Shown: one piece after another, positions 27,394 to 35,531 of the stretch | Position numbering within the stretch: the first letter of the stretch is position 1 | Layout of the letters: the number at the start of each line of letters is the position of its first letter | Assembly (NCBI GenBank): GCA_903789635.1 | Contig: CAIFEY010000004.1 | Location: forward strand, 1 to 64,000 | Direction: 5' to 3' | DNA from: an uncultured Eubacteriaceae bacterium | GTDB taxonomy: Bacteria; Bacillota; Clostridia; Peptostreptococcales; Anaerovoracaceae | Length of the DNA: 64,000 bases | Notes under the pieces: model-generated | Database searches by the model: none | The model's input: the letters and a program-made list of their open reading frames with translations, nothing else | Told to the model about the DNA's origin: nothing | Made by a program: the position numbers and the translations under genes

Positions 27394-27996
27394 ATGTTGA
27401 AAATTATGCAATCGGAAATCGTAGCGACCGCCGTGCGGCCGCAGCAGTACCCGGAGGACAACCTGGCGGAGGCGGCCTTTGCCGGAAGATCCAACGTCGG
27501 GAAGTCGTCGCTGCTGAACCTGATCACCGGAAGAAAGAACCTGGCGCGCGTCAGCGGATCGCCGGGAAAGACGCAGACGATCAACTTCTACCTCGTGAAT
27601 AAGGACCACGACCCGTTCCGCATCGTCGACCTGCCGGGATACGGCTACGCGAAGGTTTCCAAAAAGATCACGCAGGACTGGGGCGTGATGATGGAGACGT
27701 TCCTGACGACGAGAAAGGGGCTGAAGAAGGTCTTCCAGCTCGTCGACATCCGCCACAAGCCGACCGCGCAGGACGTGCAGATGTACGAGTTCCTGAAATA
27801 CTACAACCTTGACGGGCCGGTCATCGCGACCAAGGCGGACAAGGTGTCCAAGCGCGAGATGCAGAAGCAGATGCAGATCATCCGAAACACGCTGGAGATG
27901 GATAAGGACGCGGTCATCATTCCGGTCTCCGCGCTGAAGAAGACGGGCGTGGACGAGGTGCTGGAAGCGATCGAGCAGGTCATCAGCCAGGGCTAG
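27394..27996 (+). CDS. engB: Ribosome biogenesis GTPase EngB/YsxC
   Basis: Essential GTPase involved in assembly of the large ribosomal subunit. The 200-residue length is normal. G1 is GRSNVGKSSLLN, switch/G3 lies in VDLPGYGYAKVSKK, G4 is TKADKVSK and G5 is VSALKKTG. It follows lon, a common neighbour in Bacillota, but a terminator lies between them. Confidence 0.96.
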   Translation: MLKIMQSEIVATAVRPQQYPEDNLAEAAFAGRSNVGKSSLLNLITGRKNLARVSGSPGKTQTINFYLVNKDHDPFRIVDLPGYGYAKVSKKITQDWGVMMETFLTTRKGLKKVFQLVDIRHKPTAQDVQMYEFLKYYNLDGPVIATKADKVSKREMQKQMQIIRNTLEMDKDAVIIPVSALKKTGVDEVLEAIEQVISQG

Positions 27997-28139
27997 TGTT
28001 TAAGGTAAGTTTATCGTCTTTGTCCCTAAAACGGGGGAATAGCCGGTAGACCTGAGCGGCCAAAAGTTATATTATATAAAGATAATCATATAAAAAATTT
28101 CTGAAGTGGAAGCGAAGGCTTCCTGGATAAGGAGACGTA

Positions 28140-28688
28140 ATGGCGGAGGAAAGAAGTACGCTGGGCAAGGTATTATTTACCGAACAGGATATTTTAGATA
28201 AGGCGAAGGAGCTTGGCGCACAGATTACGGAAGATTATCAGGACAGTGACCTCATCGTTGTCGGAACGCTGAAGGGCGCGGTCATGTGGATGAGCGACCT
28301 CGTGAAGAACATCGATCTGGATCTGAAGATGGACTTTGTGTCGGCAAGCAGCTACGGTTCGGGGACGACGACCAGCGGACTCGTGAAGATCACCAAGGAT
28401 CTGAGCATGGACATCTATCAGAAGGATGTCCTGATCGTCGAGGATATCATCGACACCGGAACGACCCTGCACTATCTGACAAAGAAATTTGCCGAGCGCG
28501 GCCCTAAGAGCGTCAAGATCTGCACGATGCTGGACAAGCCGTCCAGGAGAAGGGTGCCGCTGACGCCGGACTATAAGGCGTTCACGGTCGAGGACCTGTT
28601 CATCATCGGCTACGGCCTGGACTACGATCAGAAGTACAGGAATCTCCCGTACATCAGCTATCTGGAGCCTGGAGATATTCAGGAATAA
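28140..28688 (+). CDS. hpt: Hypoxanthine phosphoribosyltransferase
   Basis: Purine-salvage enzyme converting hypoxanthine and guanine with PRPP to IMP and GMP. The 182-residue protein has the PRPP-binding motif VLIVEDIIDTGTTLHYL near 100-116, an N-terminal LIVVGTLKGAVMWMSDL, and the base-binding end VEDLFIIGYGLDYDQKYRNLPYI. AAGGAG precedes the ATG. An AT-rich stretch near 28065-28090 upstream could hold its promoter. Confidence 0.96.
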   Translation: MAEERSTLGKVLFTEQDILDKAKELGAQITEDYQDSDLIVVGTLKGAVMWMSDLVKNIDLDLKMDFVSASSYGSGTTTSGLVKITKDLSMDIYQKDVLIVEDIIDTGTTLHYLTKKFAERGPKSVKICTMLDKPSRRRVPLTPDYKAFTVEDLFIIGYGLDYDQKYRNLPYISYLEPGDIQE

Positions 28689-28709
28689 TCAGGAAAGGAG
28701 CGGTAACTC

Positions 28710-29378
28710 ATGCAGAAAACAAGCATTGGACTGTCACTGCTTTCCGTAATCACGATACCGCTTGCGATTATTCTGCTCAGTTCCAACATCGCGCTCAGGC
28801 TGCCGCTGACCTACCAGTTCTATTTCACGGACAAGCAGGCGATCACCAGCGCGGGCTACGACGTCACGGAGAAGGAGATGAGCCGCGAGATCGCGTCCAG
28901 CTTGAGCTCCGTGTCCGGGAAGAATTTCCAGGTCTATGAGAAGAACGGGCAGTACAGGGATCCGATCTTCGGCAGGGCGGACCAGAAGGTGATGCGGCTG
29001 GCGAGGACGCAGCTGAACCGCGCGCTGATCCTCGGCCTGATCGCTCTCCTGGCATCGATCATCCTGTTCGAGTTCATGCTCAGGAATAAGATGGAGGAGT
29101 GGCTGACTGCGGAGGGGCAGTGGGCGAGCGCGGCGGTATGTGCGCTGCTGGTCCTGCAGGCCATCGTGGTCAACATCGGCGGGTTCCGAAAATGGCTGTA
29201 CGCGCACCTGATCGGGGTCAGCCTGTCTAAGGGCGACGCGCTGTACATGCTGATGCATCTCGGGTTTGCGAAGGCGTATCTGATCTTCGCGACTGTGATC
29301 GCGGTCATCATGCTGCTGATCTTTGTCTACATCCTCGTGAAGCGGACCAAGCCGAAGGGCATGATATTCTATCAATAA
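28710..29378 (+). CDS. Membrane protein, possibly DUF1461/TIGR01906-like
   Basis: A 222-residue membrane protein with four hydrophobic segments: about 6-28, 105-122, 137-156 and 188-210. Between the first and second lies an extracytoplasmic-looking loop of about 75 residues. The arrangement resembles the TIGR01906/DUF1461 membrane proteins, but I could not see all their conserved residues, so this is tentative. It lies 21 bases after hpt, with AAAGGAG before the ATG, and is probably co-transcribed. Confidence 0.7.
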   Translation: MQKTSIGLSLLSVITIPLAIILLSSNIALRLPLTYQFYFTDKQAITSAGYDVTEKEMSREIASSLSSVSGKNFQVYEKNGQYRDPIFGRADQKVMRLARTQLNRALILGLIALLASIILFEFMLRNKMEEWLTAEGQWASAAVCALLVLQAIVVNIGGFRKWLYAHLIGVSLSKGDALYMLMHLGFAKAYLIFATVIAVIMLLIFVYILVKRTKPKGMIFYQ

Positions 29379-29390
29379 GGACTGAAATAT

Positions 29391-29428
29391 GCGGGAGTCT
29401 CCGGTTCGCCGGAGGTCCCGCGTTTCCA
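29391..29428 (+). terminator. UUCG-capped hairpin before the PHP gene
   Basis: GCGGGA...CTCCGG pairs with CCGGAG...TCCCGC around a TTCG tetraloop, with one bulge, followed by CGTTTCC. Very stable; it could terminate or attenuate transcription between the membrane protein gene and the PHP gene. Confidence 0.55.
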
Positions 29429-29448
29429 TACAAAGCAGCGGAGGGAAC

Positions 29449-30273
29449 ATGTTTCCATTAGAGAATTGCGAAGATATTGAACATGCGAAGATCGACCTGC
29501 ACATGCACTCGACGTATTCCGACGGGGTCAAGACGCCGGAGGAGCTGATTAAGATGCGTGCGGAGCAGGGCATCGAGGTGGCGGCAGTGACCGACCACGA
29601 TGGCACGGACGGCGTCCCGGAGGCCCTCGCGGCAGGTGAAAAATACGGGGTCAGGGTCCTGACCGGAATCGAGCTCGGCACCCTGCTGGAGAAGAAGTAC
29701 GAACTGCACATCCTGGGCTACTGCTTTGACACGCAGAACGCGGTGCTCAAGGGCGAGATCGACAAGATCCGCGAATACCGCGACGGGCGCAACCGCAGGC
29801 TCCTGCGCGTCTTTCAGGACAAAGGCATCCCGATCACATGGGAGGATCTGATGCAGCATCCGAACCAGGAGTACATCGGAAAGCCGAACTTTGCCCTCGC
29901 GTTCGAGCGCATGGGCTACGTGAAGAGCGTGCAGGAGGCGTTCGACTCGCCGGAGTTCCTGGCGTGCCCGGAATCGATCGCGCTGAAGAAGATGGCGGTC
30001 GACTCCCTGGAGGGGGTCTCGTGGATCACCGGTGCGGGCGGATATGCTGTCTGGGCGCACCCGATGGAGCTGAAATCGCCCCTCGATAAGAAGTCGCCGG
30101 AATACCGCGCGATCATCGAGGGGATCGCGAAGACGCTGAAGCAGAGCGGCCTGGCCGGCATCGAGTGCTGGCACCCGTCCGCGGACCGGGAGGATTCCCT
30201 CTGGCTCGAGGGCCTCGCGCGCGAGCTCGGCCTGTTCCGCACCAAGGGCACGGACTACCACGGGCTTCGATAA
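29449..30273 (+). CDS. PHP-domain phosphoesterase (RNase AM/YciV-like)
   Basis: Metal-dependent phosphoesterase of 274 residues, similar to 3',5'-nucleoside bisphosphate phosphatases of the PHP family. Metal-binding motifs are DLHMHSTYSDG at the N-terminus, TDHDGTDG near 50, AVWAHPME in the middle and GTDYHG at the end. A family insertion occupies the middle, as in YciV. I start at ATG 29449 with GGAGGG before it rather than at an ATG 60 bases earlier, which lies inside the hairpin. The end lacks the few residues that often follow the last motif. Confidence 0.87.
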   Translation: MFPLENCEDIEHAKIDLHMHSTYSDGVKTPEELIKMRAEQGIEVAAVTDHDGTDGVPEALAAGEKYGVRVLTGIELGTLLEKKYELHILGYCFDTQNAVLKGEIDKIREYRDGRNRRLLRVFQDKGIPITWEDLMQHPNQEYIGKPNFALAFERMGYVKSVQEAFDSPEFLACPESIALKKMAVDSLEGVSWITGAGGYAVWAHPMELKSPLDKKSPEYRAIIEGIAKTLKQSGLAGIECWHPSADREDSLWLEGLARELGLFRTKGTDYHGLR

Positions 30274-30694
30274 ATTTCGACAAATCCCAGCGATAAATTC
30301 CATCGATAGTTGCTGCTGGTTATAGAGATCGTTTCGATCGGAGCCGCAGATTATTCTGCGCGGCGACGCTGCAGATTATTCCGTTCGGAAGCGCCAAAGA
30401 TTATTCCGCTTAAAAACCGCGCACCTGCTGAGCGTGCCCGTATCGCGGCACCCGGGACTTTCTCTTCCGGGGATTGAAAATGTCCGAACTTTTACGCGCG
30501 CGCGACAAAACCCTTACTTGGCGTTATAATAAGCATATAGAGAATCGATAAGCGATTGGACATGAGATTCTTTTGGGGCCGCACGGCCGGTTATCCGGAG
30601 GTCCCGGCGCAGAAAACCTGCGCTCCGAAGGTCGTTAATTTTCGCAATTGTGATGCTATTAGTATTATGATTGTGATGAAATAAGGAGGTAATT
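30274..30694. promoter_or_regulatory. Spacer and promoter of the beta-CASP RNase gene
   Basis: A degenerate triple repeat of GCAGATTATTCYG-like blocks occupies about 30345-30415. A consensus TATAAT lies at 30525-30530 with a poor -35 box (GCGACA at 30502-30507). The leader of about 160 bases has a GCGCAG/CTGCGC hairpin at 30608-30624. Confidence 0.5.
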
Positions 30695-32377
30695 ATGAAA
30701 ATCAGATTCTGCGGTGCTACCGCCGGCGTGACGGGCTCCTGTCACCTGCTGATGTCGGATAAACACAACGTACTGCTGGACTGCGGCCAGTTCCAGGGCG
30801 GCAAGGCCCAGGAGGCGATGAACGCGGAGCCGTTCCAGTTCGACCCGGAGAAGATCGAGGCAGTCATCCTGAGCCACGCGCACATCGACCACTGCGGCAG
30901 GCTTCCGCTGCTGGTCAAGCGCGGTTTCCACGGACAAATCTACTGCACCAGCGCCACAGCTGACCTGCTGGGTGTCATGCTGCAGGACAGCGCCTACATC
31001 CACGAGCGTGAGGCGGAGTGGCAGAACAGGAAGAACGCCCGCGCGGGCAAGCCTAAGGTCGAGCCGCTTTACACGGCGCAGGACGCGACGGACACGATGC
31101 AGTATGTCGTCCCGGTCCTGTACCAGCAGCTCGTGGAGATCAACGACGAGATGCGGATCGTCTTCAACGACGCCGGCCACATCCTGGGCTCCGCGATCAC
31201 GGAGATCTGGGTGAAGGAGGAGGACCGCGAGACCAAGGTCGTCTTCACCGGCGACCTGGGTGAGCGCAACCGCCCGATCCTGCGCGACCCGACGATCATC
31301 AAGAAGGCGGACTGCGTGATCATGGAGACGACCTACGGCGACCGCCTGCACACCGAGCACGTCGCGGACATCCAGAAACTGATCGACATCATCCTGAAGA
31401 CGACGCGCCGAGGCGGAACCGCGGTCATCCCGTCGTTCGCGGTCGGCAGGACGCAGGAACTGATCTACCAGCTGAACCAGTTCTACGAGCACGACGACCG
31501 TTACAAGGACGAGCTCAGCCGCCTGACCGTCTACGTCGACAGCCCGATGGCGATGTCGGCGACCCAGGTCTTCCGCAGGAACCCGCAGGTGTTCGACGAG
31601 GAGACCAAGAAGCTGATCCTCTCCGGCGACGACCCGCTGGACTTCCCGAACCTGAAGTTCACCAAGACCACGGAGGAGTCACGCCAGCTGAACTTCGACC
31701 ACTCCCCTAAGGTCATCATCTCCGCGAGCGGCATGTGCGAGGCCGGCAGAATCCGCCATCACCTCAAGCACAACCTGTGGGACCCGATGAGCAGCGTGAT
31801 CTTTGTCGGCTACCAGGCCGTCGGAACCCTGGGCAGAGCACTCGTCGAGGGCAAAAAGGACGTCACCCTGTTCGGCGAGCAGATCCACGTCAACGCCGAG
31901 ATCTACAATCTCCAGGGCTTCTCCGCGCACGCCGACCAGCACGGCCTGTTCAGCTGGGCGGCAGGCCTTCAGACTCCGCCTAAGCAGCTCTTCCTCGTCC
32001 ACGGTGAGCTTGCGGCAAAGGAAACCTTCGCCAAGCTCCTGAAGGACAAGCTTGGCTTCGATCCCATCGTACTCAACGGCAATGCTGAGTTCGAGATCTC
32101 CGGCACCGACCTCGCCCTGCTCAACCAGGACGACACCGAGCGCAAGGAGGCCGAAAACCAGGAGATCCAGCGTCTGCGCGACCAGATCAGCGAGATCCAC
32201 ACCGACCTCGAGGACATCCTGTACAACGCCAACCTCGCGATGGGCAGCCAGCTCTCCGCCGAGCGCCTCGTCCAGATGAACAACATCGTCCAGGAACTGA
32301 ACAAGAGCGCCATGGACCTCGGCGCCGTCGTCACCGAGGCCGGCAACGAGGAGGACCAGATTCCGAAGAAGGTTTGA
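30695..32377 (+). CDS. MBL-fold/beta-CASP ribonuclease
   Basis: Predicted RNA-processing nuclease of the metallo-beta-lactamase/beta-CASP group (COG1236, Ysh1-like), 560 residues. The zinc motif SHAHIDHCGRLPLL is near residue 63, with GHILGSA and VFTGDLG further on. The beta-CASP part includes PSFAVGRTQEL and VYVDSPMA, then SGMCEAGRIRHHL and the closing SAHADQHGL and VHGE motifs. About 95 residues beyond the usual core form a charged, probably coiled-coil tail. AAGGAGG precedes the ATG. Confidence 0.93.
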   Translation: MKIRFCGATAGVTGSCHLLMSDKHNVLLDCGQFQGGKAQEAMNAEPFQFDPEKIEAVILSHAHIDHCGRLPLLVKRGFHGQIYCTSATADLLGVMLQDSAYIHEREAEWQNRKNARAGKPKVEPLYTAQDATDTMQYVVPVLYQQLVEINDEMRIVFNDAGHILGSAITEIWVKEEDRETKVVFTGDLGERNRPILRDPTIIKKADCVIMETTYGDRLHTEHVADIQKLIDIILKTTRRGGTAVIPSFAVGRTQELIYQLNQFYEHDDRYKDELSRLTVYVDSPMAMSATQVFRRNPQVFDEETKKLILSGDDPLDFPNLKFTKTTEESRQLNFDHSPKVIISASGMCEAGRIRHHLKHNLWDPMSSVIFVGYQAVGTLGRALVEGKKDVTLFGEQIHVNAEIYNLQGFSAHADQHGLFSWAAGLQTPPKQLFLVHGELAAKETFAKLLKDKLGFDPIVLNGNAEFEISGTDLALLNQDDTERKEAENQEIQRLRDQISEIHTDLEDILYNANLAMGSQLSAERLVQMNNIVQELNKSAMDLGAVVTEAGNEEDQIPKKV

Positions 32378-32659
32378 TCGACATAGGATATAATGTATGC
32401 CTGCGCGCGCGGCGGCCGAGCGGTCTTGTACGAAGGCCGCGGACGCGGCCGACACGCGCGCGGGACGATCTCGATTGTGACATCACTGGGTGTCAGTCGA
32501 GGCCGCGCGCTTCGGCTATATCATAAAAAGCTCGGTGAGCAGAAGCAAAATCATTTTCTTCCGGCTATAGTTCATATTTTGTCTGGTTAGGAAGATTTCC
32601 GTGCGCGCCGTACTCCGGAAGTTATCTCCGCCTCGCGGCAGGCTCGGACGAAGACAGTA

Positions 32660-32705
32660 AAAGTCGGCAATCCGTCAAATTTTGGTGGATTGCCGACTTT
32701 TTCTT
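32660..32705. terminator. Strong terminator remote from any gene
   Basis: A perfect 14-bp stem AAAGTCGGCAATCC (32660-32673) / GGATTGCCGACTTT (32687-32700) is followed by TTCTTG and preceded by AA on the other side, so it can act on both strands. It lies 280 bases past the RNase gene and may end its transcript or an unknown RNA. Confidence 0.75.
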
Positions 32706-32861
32706 GATATATGCTGCCGCGTTGTCAGCATTCGCGCGCGGATTGTCCAAGTGTATCCAGGATCCAATGACTTTGCGCGCAGGACAGCCCTGAATAAATG
32801 GAGGATGCCGGATTCCTGGGAATTAATGGAAGTATCCTTTTCGGCTAATCGATATGATTTA

Positions 32862-32980
32862 CAATATAGCCGGGATTGTGCACTGCATACTCGGCTGGAC
32901 AGTAAATTTGCAATATAGCCGGGATTGTGCACTGCATACTCGGCTGAACAACAAATTTGTCTTGTAGCCGGGACCGCAGG
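32862..32980. repeat. 49-bp tandem repeats, two and a half copies
   Basis: CAATATAGCCGGGATTGTGC and the next 16 bases are identical at 32862-32897 and 32911-32946. A third, diverged copy starts near 32961 with TGTAGCCGGGA. Each unit contains AGCCG/CGGCT arms and would fold. Confidence 0.85.
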
Positions 32981-33791
32981 TGCGTGCGGGAACTATGATG
33001 AAAGCCCGCACGCGGAATGAGCTCGATTGTGGTATCATATGGCGCCGCAGGTGATCACGATTGTGATATCGCTTGGCGGCGCGGCTGCCGCAAGCAGCAA
33101 ACGGACTGACCACTCGTTCGATAGTGCGGCGTCGGCCGCGGCGAAGTGATGTAATGAGGCATGAGAGATGTAGGTATACCGGTATGCATAGATTATATCA
33201 ATGGAAAATCCCTAGAGAGGAAATTTTGGCCGTTGATATTTCTCCAAAAAGACAATTCTTGTGGTTTTACATAATGGGTTTTCCGAATTTCAGCAATGCG
33301 GATGATTCTGCTCTTTGGTGGAACTTTTTTGCTGCTAAAAGCGGGTAAAGTTGTCTGATAATTAATGACGGGTCAGATTTGACATAATAATGTTCCGCAA
33401 GCGGTCATGTGGTTGTCCTGAGGTGGGTATATCTGTTCGTGAAGGTGAACGAGCACTTAAATTATCAGTTCATTTGCATATAAAGTATAAAACATATCGT
33501 TCCGGAAGGTGCTTTTCCTGAAAAGAGCGCAAAAAGCAGATGAAATCCTGAGAGCATAATAAATAATAGTGAAAGTAAATATATAAGAGCAGACGGCACT
33601 CAGATCCTGTTATGTAAGGACGAGAGTTTTCTCCTATTATGGAACTTAGTAAATCGCGTTCCACCAAAATGAATAATTTGCCGCCCTGCAGAAAAGAATA
33701 CAATATGCACGGTCAATTAATTTCCTGGGTATGAAGCTCCCTTGAAATGGCTGCGCAGCGATAGCAAGCACGCCGTCAATATTCCGGTAGA

Positions 33792-33836
33792 TTAAAAAGG
33801 AGCTGCGAAAAATGAACCAGCATTTTCCACAGCCCC
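33792..33836 (-). terminator. Terminator of the alcohol dehydrogenase gene
   Basis: On the minus strand, a 16-bp imperfect stem (33821-33836 with 33799-33814) is followed by CCTTTTTAAT. The stem is closely related in sequence to the queT terminator at 17128. Confidence 0.75.
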
Positions 33837-33846
33837 GCTTTCTTGG

Positions 33847-35025
33847 TTATTTATACGCCCTCTCGTAGATTCCCTGGCAGTCCTCGACGGACATCTCGGC
33901 CGGGTCGGCGACGAAGAGGCGGGCCATGGCGACCTTGGCGTTCTCGGCCATGGTGCGGGCCTCGGACTTCTGGATGCCGTAGTCGGACATCTTCAGGTCG
34001 TCGACGCCGCAGGCTTTCTGGAGGGAAAGCAGCGCATCGATGAAGTCGGATGGCTTGTTCGCGTCGGTTTTGCCGAGGAAGCGGGCGAGGTCGATGAAGC
34101 GCTCGTCACAGACGTGACGGTTGATCCAGTAGGTGAAGTACTCCTTGGAGAGCATGATCAGGCCGGCGCCGTGCGGGAGCTCCGGGTGGTAGGCGCTCAT
34201 CGCGTGCTCCATCGAATGCTCGGAGATGCAGGACGTGACGACCATCGAATAGCCGGACATCGTGTTCGCGAATGCCAGCGCCTCCCTGGCTTCCATGTCC
34301 TCGCCGTTCTCGACGGCGCGCTGCAGGTACTTGCCGATGTTCTCGATCGCGGCGCGCTGGATCATGTCGCTCATGAGGCTGTTTTTATTGGAAATGTAGC
34401 CCTCGAGGGAGTGGAACAGCGCGTCAAAGCCCTGGTATGCCGTGAAGCGAGGCGGTACGGTCTTCATCAGCTCAGGGTCGACGATCGCGAGCCTGGCGAA
34501 CATGCTTGGGACTCCGCCGATGCCGATCTTCTCGTGGGTCTCCGGGTTCGTGATGACGCCGATCGCGTCGACCTCGGAGCCGGTTCCTGCGGATGTCGTG
34601 ATCGCGATCCACGGGAGCGGGGCGCTGTCCAGCGGCTTGGCCTTTCCGGTAATGCCGGTCGCGTAGTCCCAGAGGTCGTCGGACGGCTGAGCGGCGAACA
34701 TCGCCAGGACCTTGGACGCGTCCATGACCGAGCCTCCGCCGAGAGCGATGACGAAGTCGCAGCCGCTTTCCCTGGCGAACTTGGCGCCCTCCTCGACGGC
34801 GGACTTCAGCGGGTTCGCCGCGATATTGTTATAGACCTCGTATGCGCAGCCGGCCTGCTCGAGCTCGGACTTCACCTTCGCGAGCGAGCCGTTCTTGATC
34901 GTCGACGTTCCGTTCGACGTGCAGATCAGCGCCTTCTTGCCCGGCAGAGCCTGCTCGTGCAGCTTTCCGAGCGCTCCGCAGCCGAACAGCACGCGGGTTG
35001 GGTCAAAAAATGAAAAATCTCTCAT
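33847..35025 (-). CDS. Iron-containing alcohol dehydrogenase
   Basis: Group III NAD(P)-dependent alcohol dehydrogenase of 392 residues. The nucleotide-binding GGGSVMDASK lies near residue 97, TTSAGTGSEVDAIGVI near 146, and metal ligands in GFDALFHSLEGYIS and EHSMEHAMSAYHPELPHGAGL. It is likely a butanol/1,2-propanediol/aldehyde-type reductase, but the substrate cannot be read. The ATG at 35025 has AGGAGG before it; upstream in-frame codons lack homology. Transcribed alone and closed by the terminator at 33792-33836. Confidence 0.94.
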   Translation of the reverse strand: MRDFSFFDPTRVLFGCGALGKLHEQALPGKKALICTSNGTSTIKNGSLAKVKSELEQAGCAYEVYNNIAANPLKSAVEEGAKFARESGCDFVIALGGGSVMDASKVLAMFAAQPSDDLWDYATGITGKAKPLDSAPLPWIAITTSAGTGSEVDAIGVITNPETHEKIGIGGVPSMFARLAIVDPELMKTVPPRFTAYQGFDALFHSLEGYISNKNSLMSDMIQRAAIENIGKYLQRAVENGEDMEAREALAFANTMSGYSMVVTSCISEHSMEHAMSAYHPELPHGAGLIMLSKEYFTYWINRHVCDERFIDLARFLGKTDANKPSDFIDALLSLQKACGVDDLKMSDYGIQKSEARTMAENAKVAMARLFVADPAEMSVEDCQGIYERAYK

Positions 35026-35531
35026 CGTAATACCTCCTGATAACTTCTGATGTCTGCTGGTAATTTCGTCGCAGAAACACGTGAGTTTCAACACGTGGAT
35101 TTCGGAATGCATGAATTTCGTCAAATCATAAGCTTTCCGATTCTTCATATCGAGGATCCGCATTTCGCGGTCCCCGCACTCCTTTCATCATAGCACAGAA
35201 CAACGCGGTTCGGACGGCGCGCCGGGTGAATATTTACCGGATTTTCAGACGGCGCGGCAGAGGAATGTCTGCTGGGTTCTCGGACGGCTCGCCGGAGAAA
35301 TATTTGCCGAATTTCGAACGGCTGGTGACGGTCAGCCCGTACAGATGATGAAAATTGACGGCGCGCGGGTGCGGCAGGCGATGGGAATGTGCGGCGGGCA
35401 GCAGGACGGCGGTGCGCGGCTGACGTTGGATTTTGTCGAAAAATGTAGGATCTCTGAGCGGTGTGCGCGGCGGGGATTCGTGTTACAATGGTGGGATGAA
35501 TCATCAGAGCGAAGAAGGGGTGAGTGCAAGG
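35026..35531. other. Divergent spacer with 35-bp repeats
   Basis: Carries three diverged 35-bp tandem units at 35211-35315 and a TACAAT at 35484-35489 that could be the -10 box of the helicase gene. No gene is supported. Confidence 0.5.
35211..35315. repeat. Three diverged 35-bp tandem repeats
   Basis: Units at 35211-35245, 35246-35280 and 35281-35315 share GACGGC.CG.C.G and end in TTTT/TTCT/TTTC; a partial fourth begins GAACGGCTGG. Units 1 and 3 are the most alike. Confidence 0.65.

Larger units (their letters stand above)
32378..33791. other. 1.4-kb gene-free region with repeats
   Basis: No gene is supported. It carries a strong bidirectional hairpin (32660-32705), 49-bp tandem repeats (32862-32980), three copies of CGATTGTG (32472, 33024 and 33058) followed by ATC-like bases, and an AT-richer stretch from about 33160 to 33790 that stands out from its GC-rich surroundings. 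Confidence 0.6.

Noticed and set aside
33073..33348. 91-codon open frame in the spacer after the beta-CASP gene
   Set aside because: No ribosome binding site, mixed composition across the AT boundary, and no recognisable domain.
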